Shown in pieces: positions 35,115-40,000 of a stretch of 40,000 bases of DNA. The translations under genes and the position numbers were made by a program. The notes beneath the pieces are model-generated. The model saw only the letters and a list, made by a program, of their open reading frames with translations. It did not search any database and was not told the DNA's origin. Source of the DNA: Chrysomallon squamiferum (lineage: Eukaryota > Mollusca > Gastropoda > Neomphalida > Peltospiridae); the NCBI GenBank assembly GCA_012295275.1, contig CM022678.1:1664186-1704185 (forward strand). The letters are read 5' to 3'. Numbering within the stretch: the stretch's first letter is position 1; each line of letters opens with the position of its first letter.

Positions 35115-35380
35115 ATTAATGTTGCTGAAGAAAAAGTAGAAGAAGAACAAGAAGAAGAAGAAGAAGAAGAAAGAAGAAGAAAGAAGAAAGAAGAAGAAAG
35201 AAAAGGAAAGAAAAAATGACGAAAGATGAAGAACAAAGATGAAGGAAAAAAGAAGAAGAAGAAAAGAAAGAAAGAAGAGGAAGAAAAAAATGAAGAAAAG
35301 ATGAAGAAGAGAAGATGAAGAAGATGAAGAAAGAAGAAAAGAAGAAGAAAGATGAAGAAAAGAAGAAAGAAGAAGAATTT
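35115..35380. repeat. Polypurine GAA-rich tract
   Basis: About 260 nt of almost pure purine (GAAGAAGAA, GAAAGAAGA, GATGAAGAA) on the plus strand. It gives spurious Ser/Phe/Leu frames on the minus strand. Confidence 0.93.
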
Positions 35381-35576
35381 TGGCTATAAGATGCACTCTG
35401 TTTAGACAGTTTCTCTGATTTAAGTGTGTTTGAGAGTCACTGTCAACACACTGAGTTAAGTAGTGGACTGATGTTCTTAATAAACACAGTCATCGATCTT
35501 CTCAGCACATCACTTTCATTATAGAACCTAGGTAAACCTCTCTGATGTAAACCTCACTACTTCCAGTGTGTTGTCT

Positions 35577-35617
<41 letters not shown>

Positions 35618-36055
35618 GCCAGAATCTACCAGTAGATTATTAATAGCTGGTTATTTAGAACACAGAAAGAATTTTTGACTGAAGACTTCTTCAAGATTTA
35701 ACTTAACAAAGATAAGAATCTGTTCAAATTATGTTACAGGTTGTCACTCACATCCCAGCAAAGCTGTAATTCATCAAATCAGATAAGATTGGTTTCTAAC
35801 AATAATGTGTGTATTAGGTATGTGCTCTTCTGCAGTTTTATAAGAAAACATTTTTTACAAATGTAACATCATCAACAAATGTGATTTTATATAGTCAAAA
35901 CTTACAAATGTGTTTATCAGTTACAAATGTAACTTTATTCTTTACAAACACCTCATTGTCAGTGACAAATCAGAAACCCTCATTTACAAACAACAAAGAG
36001 ATCAAGTATGGGAAATCATCAAGTAGATAAACAGCTCTATTAGTTACAAACACAA

Positions 36056-36392
36056 GATTATCTGTTACGGGTATTAATTCTATCAGTTACAAACACAGAA
36101 TCATCTGTTACAAACAGGGTATTAATTCTATCTGTTACAAACACAGAATCATCTGTTACAAACAGGGTATTAATTCTATCTGTTACAAACACAGAATCAT
36201 CTGTTACAAACAGGGTATTAATTCTATCTGTTACAAACACAGAATCATCTGTTACAAACAGGGTATTAATTCTATCTGTTACAAACACAGAATCATCTGT
36301 TACAAACAGGGTATTAATTCTATCTGTTACAAACACAGGACTATCTGTTACAAACAGGGTATTAATTCTATCTGTTACAAACAGGGTATTAA
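36056..36392. repeat. 48-bp minisatellite, about 6 copies
   Basis: The unit is GGGTATTAATTCTATCTGTT then ACAAACACAGAATCATCTGT TACAAACA. Spacing is exactly 48 nt between 36117 and 36309, with truncated copies at both ends. Each unit itself holds two CTGTTACAAACA sub-repeats, and looser TTACAAA repeats extend back to about 35850. Confidence 0.95.
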
Positions 36393-37232
36393 TTACACAC
36401 GAGTGTCAGTGTGTGTGTGGAAAACTGTGAGGTTCAAACAGCTTTGCCAATTACAAACCCAGCACATCAATTACACACTGGAAATTACCAGCCACAAGCC
36501 AAGGACTCTTCAAGCTGGGACACACACAGAGAGGTGAAGAGAACAGAACTGACTGCAGTGTAATTCAGCTTCCACTGATCCTGGCTACTGGCACAGCACC
36601 AGCAGAACATCAGACAAGGAAACACACTTGTTCATTATTAATGTGCATGCAGACTCTAATCAGCACAAATTTCACTTCGTGTTCCCCGGGGGACACAGCT
36701 AATTCTCTCAGTAACAGTATCACAGACACTCCCACTCACCCTCTCAAAGCATTGTGGGATATATCTGAAATCTGTATTGGGCAATGATTGCACAAGTGGC
36801 TAGACAGAAGTTGATGCTGAAGAGGATTTCCAATGTTACGGTGTTTGTTATTAATTATCAAGGAGATCAAGTGCATACAAAAACAAATGTCTGAACATTT
36901 TGCCGAGTCCAAACTTTATTGCCTGCACTAGTGATTTCTGTGTTTATAGACATTTTAGAGTCACACTTTCAAGGAGTATTACGACAAATACTTATATGTA
37001 TAAAAGCTTCGGTTCCGGATTTTATGGCAGCAGGAAGGCAAAAAGACTGAGATTGTGTAATTGCATGGTCTACAGTAAACTGTCTTTCATTGTGGTCCGG
37101 TCAGAACAAAGACTATAAATGGGTTTGGTGATGGATCAAGTCTAGACCTGAATTTGTTCTCTTAAACGTTTCTCAGTTTTATTAACACCGCTATTTCTGT
37201 TTGGTTTTTTCAGTCTAGAAATCCCTGTGTGG

Positions 37233-37288
<56 letters not shown>

Positions 37289-38109
37289 AAATGTGTTGTA
37301 AAACCTGTAAAGTACAACAGCTGAAATAATTCAGATGAAAACAAACGGTTCCCAGCAGATAATGATGCACAGTCCTCAATTCTTTCTGTGGTTATTACTA
37401 AACACTGGTGTAAACACATTACCTGTAAAACAGATAATTACTATCACCTGTCTTCACTCTCACCTCTGTGAAAAAAATACCTACACACAGTTTTACCTTC
37501 ACACTTCTCATTGTCTTACAGGTTTTGCAGGTCTGTGCTCTCAGGTGAGATTTACGTGTTACAGTAACAGAATTAGTGTCTGGCAAACAGAAACACACAC
37601 ATTTACTTCTTGCATGCCAGCGCAAAGTAAAGACAGGTTCTCACAAAATAACTTTGTCTGTAAAGTTGAACTTTATGAAACCTGAAACTGAAGTCAGGAA
37701 TTAAAGTATTTAGAAATCTTGAAACTAGTTTTCTTATTTAGAAAGCTATTAAATATATATGTGTGTGTGTGTATTTAATAATTACAATGTGTCAGTATAG
37801 AATGCTGTTTGAATCTTTATTCTTTCATGTAAATTAATTTTTTAATGTTACTGACCCTAGAAAACGTAACGTATAATTAAAGACCTTTAGAAATTAAAAA
37901 AACCTTCATAACTGTAACACTGATTAAAAGACCAAATACAGAATTAAATGGTTAATGGAAGTTATATAATGTGAATAAGCCTTTAATACTCAATTACAAC
38001 ATCTGATCCTGTGAACTTAAGCTGTCATAAGAAGTTACGTGAACATAACTTAATTAGAAATACTGAATTACAATTTCCATAAGATATTGATTCATATGAA
38101 AACACTTGT

Positions 38110-38690
38110 AGGTACAAAAATAATACCACTGTGATGATAATTTTAATAACAGAATTTGTGTTGATACTGGAAATGAGACTGAACAAATATTTAACTACAG
38201 AATTAGGACTGCTAATGAAAATTATCCTGTAAGAAAAGATCTTACAATAATATTTTTGGAAATCACACTGTGTAAACATCACTTTATCTACAGGATGGTT
38301 AATACAAATAAGACTCTATGATCATACCTTTACGATTAGGATTGTTAATGCAAATTACACTGTATGAACATACCTTTAACTACAAAATTAGGATCATTAA
38401 TGGAAATTAAACTGTATGGAAGTAACTTTAGTAACAATGTTAGGATTGTTAATGCAAATTACACTGTATGAACATACCTTTAACTATAAAATTAGGATCA
38501 TTAATGGAAATTAAACTGTATGGAAGTAACTTTAGTAACAATGTTAGGATTGTTAATGAGCGTATCTTGAAACACATACAACAGTTTGTGGCAGCTAGAC
38601 TGCGTGAACGCAACTTTAAATACACACAACGGTTAATGAAAATCATACTGTACGAACACACCTTTACCTACACAATCTCTGAACTAGTTG
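38110..38690. repeat. Degenerate tandem array, unit about 52/104 bp
   Basis: The phrases TTAGGATTGTTAATGCAAAT, TACACTGTATGAACATACCT and TTTAACTACAAAATTAGGAT recur. The two clearest copies (38345-38450 and 38450-38550) are about 104 nt apart; outer copies are diverged. The 119-codon plus-strand frame here is repeat-derived. Confidence 0.85.
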
Positions 38691-39629
38691 GTGTGAAGCA
38701 TTCTGTAATTAGACAGAGCGTGGTAAGTAAACAGGATGTGTTTAGAGTAATACTCTCAGATGAGATAGGTTACTTTCATGTGCATCTGTCAGAGGTCTCA
38801 CAATATACTTTTGATTTCTGTAAGTAAAAACCAGATCACAAGACTAGACTGTGGTCTACACAGGAACTGTGGAACTGTGATGTGAAAAAACAAATATAGA
38901 TGTAGGTGAAAGTGTGAATGAATAAAAGAATGTATTGACTTTTGGATACATTTATTTAACTATTATTTTTTTGTTCTTACGGAGTTGGCACATGCTCATT
39001 TAATCAACAGACAGAGATACACACAGAAACACAAACATTAATAAACTCATTTAAATACCCATTCTATCAGTTGATCCTTATATCTATCTATCTGTCTACA
39101 TATGTACACACACACACACACACACATAGACAAACACACACACACACAGACAAACACACACACACACACAGAAACACATGCATTTATACAAAAGCTTTGA
39201 TGACACAGACAAACATACAAAGACACACACACACACAAACACACAGACATAAAATACATTCACATAAATATGCAAACGATGTTAAAATTTAAAAATTTCA
39301 ATAAAAAAACAATTAATAAATAAATAATAAAAATAAATAATATTAACAATAATGAGAGGTTGGCAAGCACTTGTCTGGAATGATAACTTAAAATCATCTA
39401 GTGTCAATGAGCCTTTAGTGATACTTGAGCGAGAGACTGACATAATTATTGAGTAGATGACATCTGAGAATGAGATCACAAGTTAGGATCATAGACTGTA
39501 CAGGAACTGTCATCAAGAGGAAATATCATTTTCAGATTAATCGAAGAAAAAGCCTGTCATTAAATGATTACAAATAAACTGTAACGTAAAATGAAGATAA
39601 GAGTAAATGTGGGGGGAGAGGGGGAGAGG

Positions 39630-39695
<66 letters not shown>

Positions 39696-40000
39696 AGAAA
39701 AAGGAAAAAAGATAAAGAATTAAAAATAGAGTGATTCAGAAAACTACATAAAAATAGAATTCAGAATGAGAGATAAAGTGAGGCATGGCAAAGACAGAAG
39801 TAAAGAAAAAGAAATGAAAGAGAAAATGAGAAAAAAAAAAAAGAATTTGAAAGAGAAAGAAACAGAAAGAATGAGGAAAATGTAATGACATGAATGCAGT
39901 TTCAGAAAAAAAAACAGAGTGAAGAAAAACAGGAGAAAGAAAGAAAATGAAAGAAAGACAAACACAGCCAATGAACTAAACAGGTACACAGACAGCAAGA

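Noticed and set aside
37335-37685. 116-codon plus-strand frame
   Set aside because: AT-rich intronic sequence, with no domain, signal or splice context.
38468-38827. 119-codon plus-strand frame
   Set aside because: It begins inside a degenerate tandem array, repeats its residues accordingly and matches no domain.

Overview
The window is AT-rich animal genomic DNA. It has spliceosomal GT/AG introns, many long microsatellites (CA/TG, GA/CT, ATT/AAT) and several minisatellites. The best protein signal is the motor domain of a kinesin-3 of the KIF13 type on the minus strand. Base composition, repeat style and the invertebrate look of the membrane proteins suggest a non-vertebrate bilaterian, perhaps a lophotrochozoan such as a mollusc. 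The taxonomic part is inference.

Minus strand: seven consecutive exons of one KIF13-like gene run from a 28-nt microexon (28752-28779) down to a last exon cut by the window edge (1-68). All exon phases agree. Joined, they read from just before the motif FAFDHCFWSM, through the P-loop, the SSRSH switch I and the DLAGSE switch II. The 5' exons must lie beyond position 40000 and the rest of the gene before position 1. The whole window is therefore inside this gene, and everything right of 28.8 kb lies in one of its introns.

Plus strand: the kinesin intron 69-19697 (19.6 kb) holds three opposite-strand genes, each predicting a single-pass membrane protein. Gene A (4462-4897 joined to 5577-7164) is a secreted or type I protein with a long low-complexity, repeat-bearing ectodomain. 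Gene B (12518-13918) is an intact one-exon protein with a tiny N-terminal ectodomain, one membrane helix and a long Ser/Lys-rich tail. Gene C (16792-18548) is an LRR receptor-like protein with a Thr-rich mucin stalk, a membrane helix and an Asp-rich tail. As read here, A carries two frameshifts and C carries one. Each would remove the membrane anchor, so they are either assembly errors or real secreted/null alleles. I recognise no family for A or B.

Non-coding: there is a 59-bp minisatellite between A and B (13 copies), other tandem arrays (about 35, 48, 50, 104 and 109 bp), a degenerate tRNA-derived SINE near 33.9 kb, a 160-bp tandem duplication that copied the start of a kinesin exon, and some non-repetitive islands in the large 5' intron (26.6, 29.6, 34.8 and 36.6 kb) that could be regulatory. 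No bacterial-type system, CRISPR array, rRNA or intact tRNA was seen.
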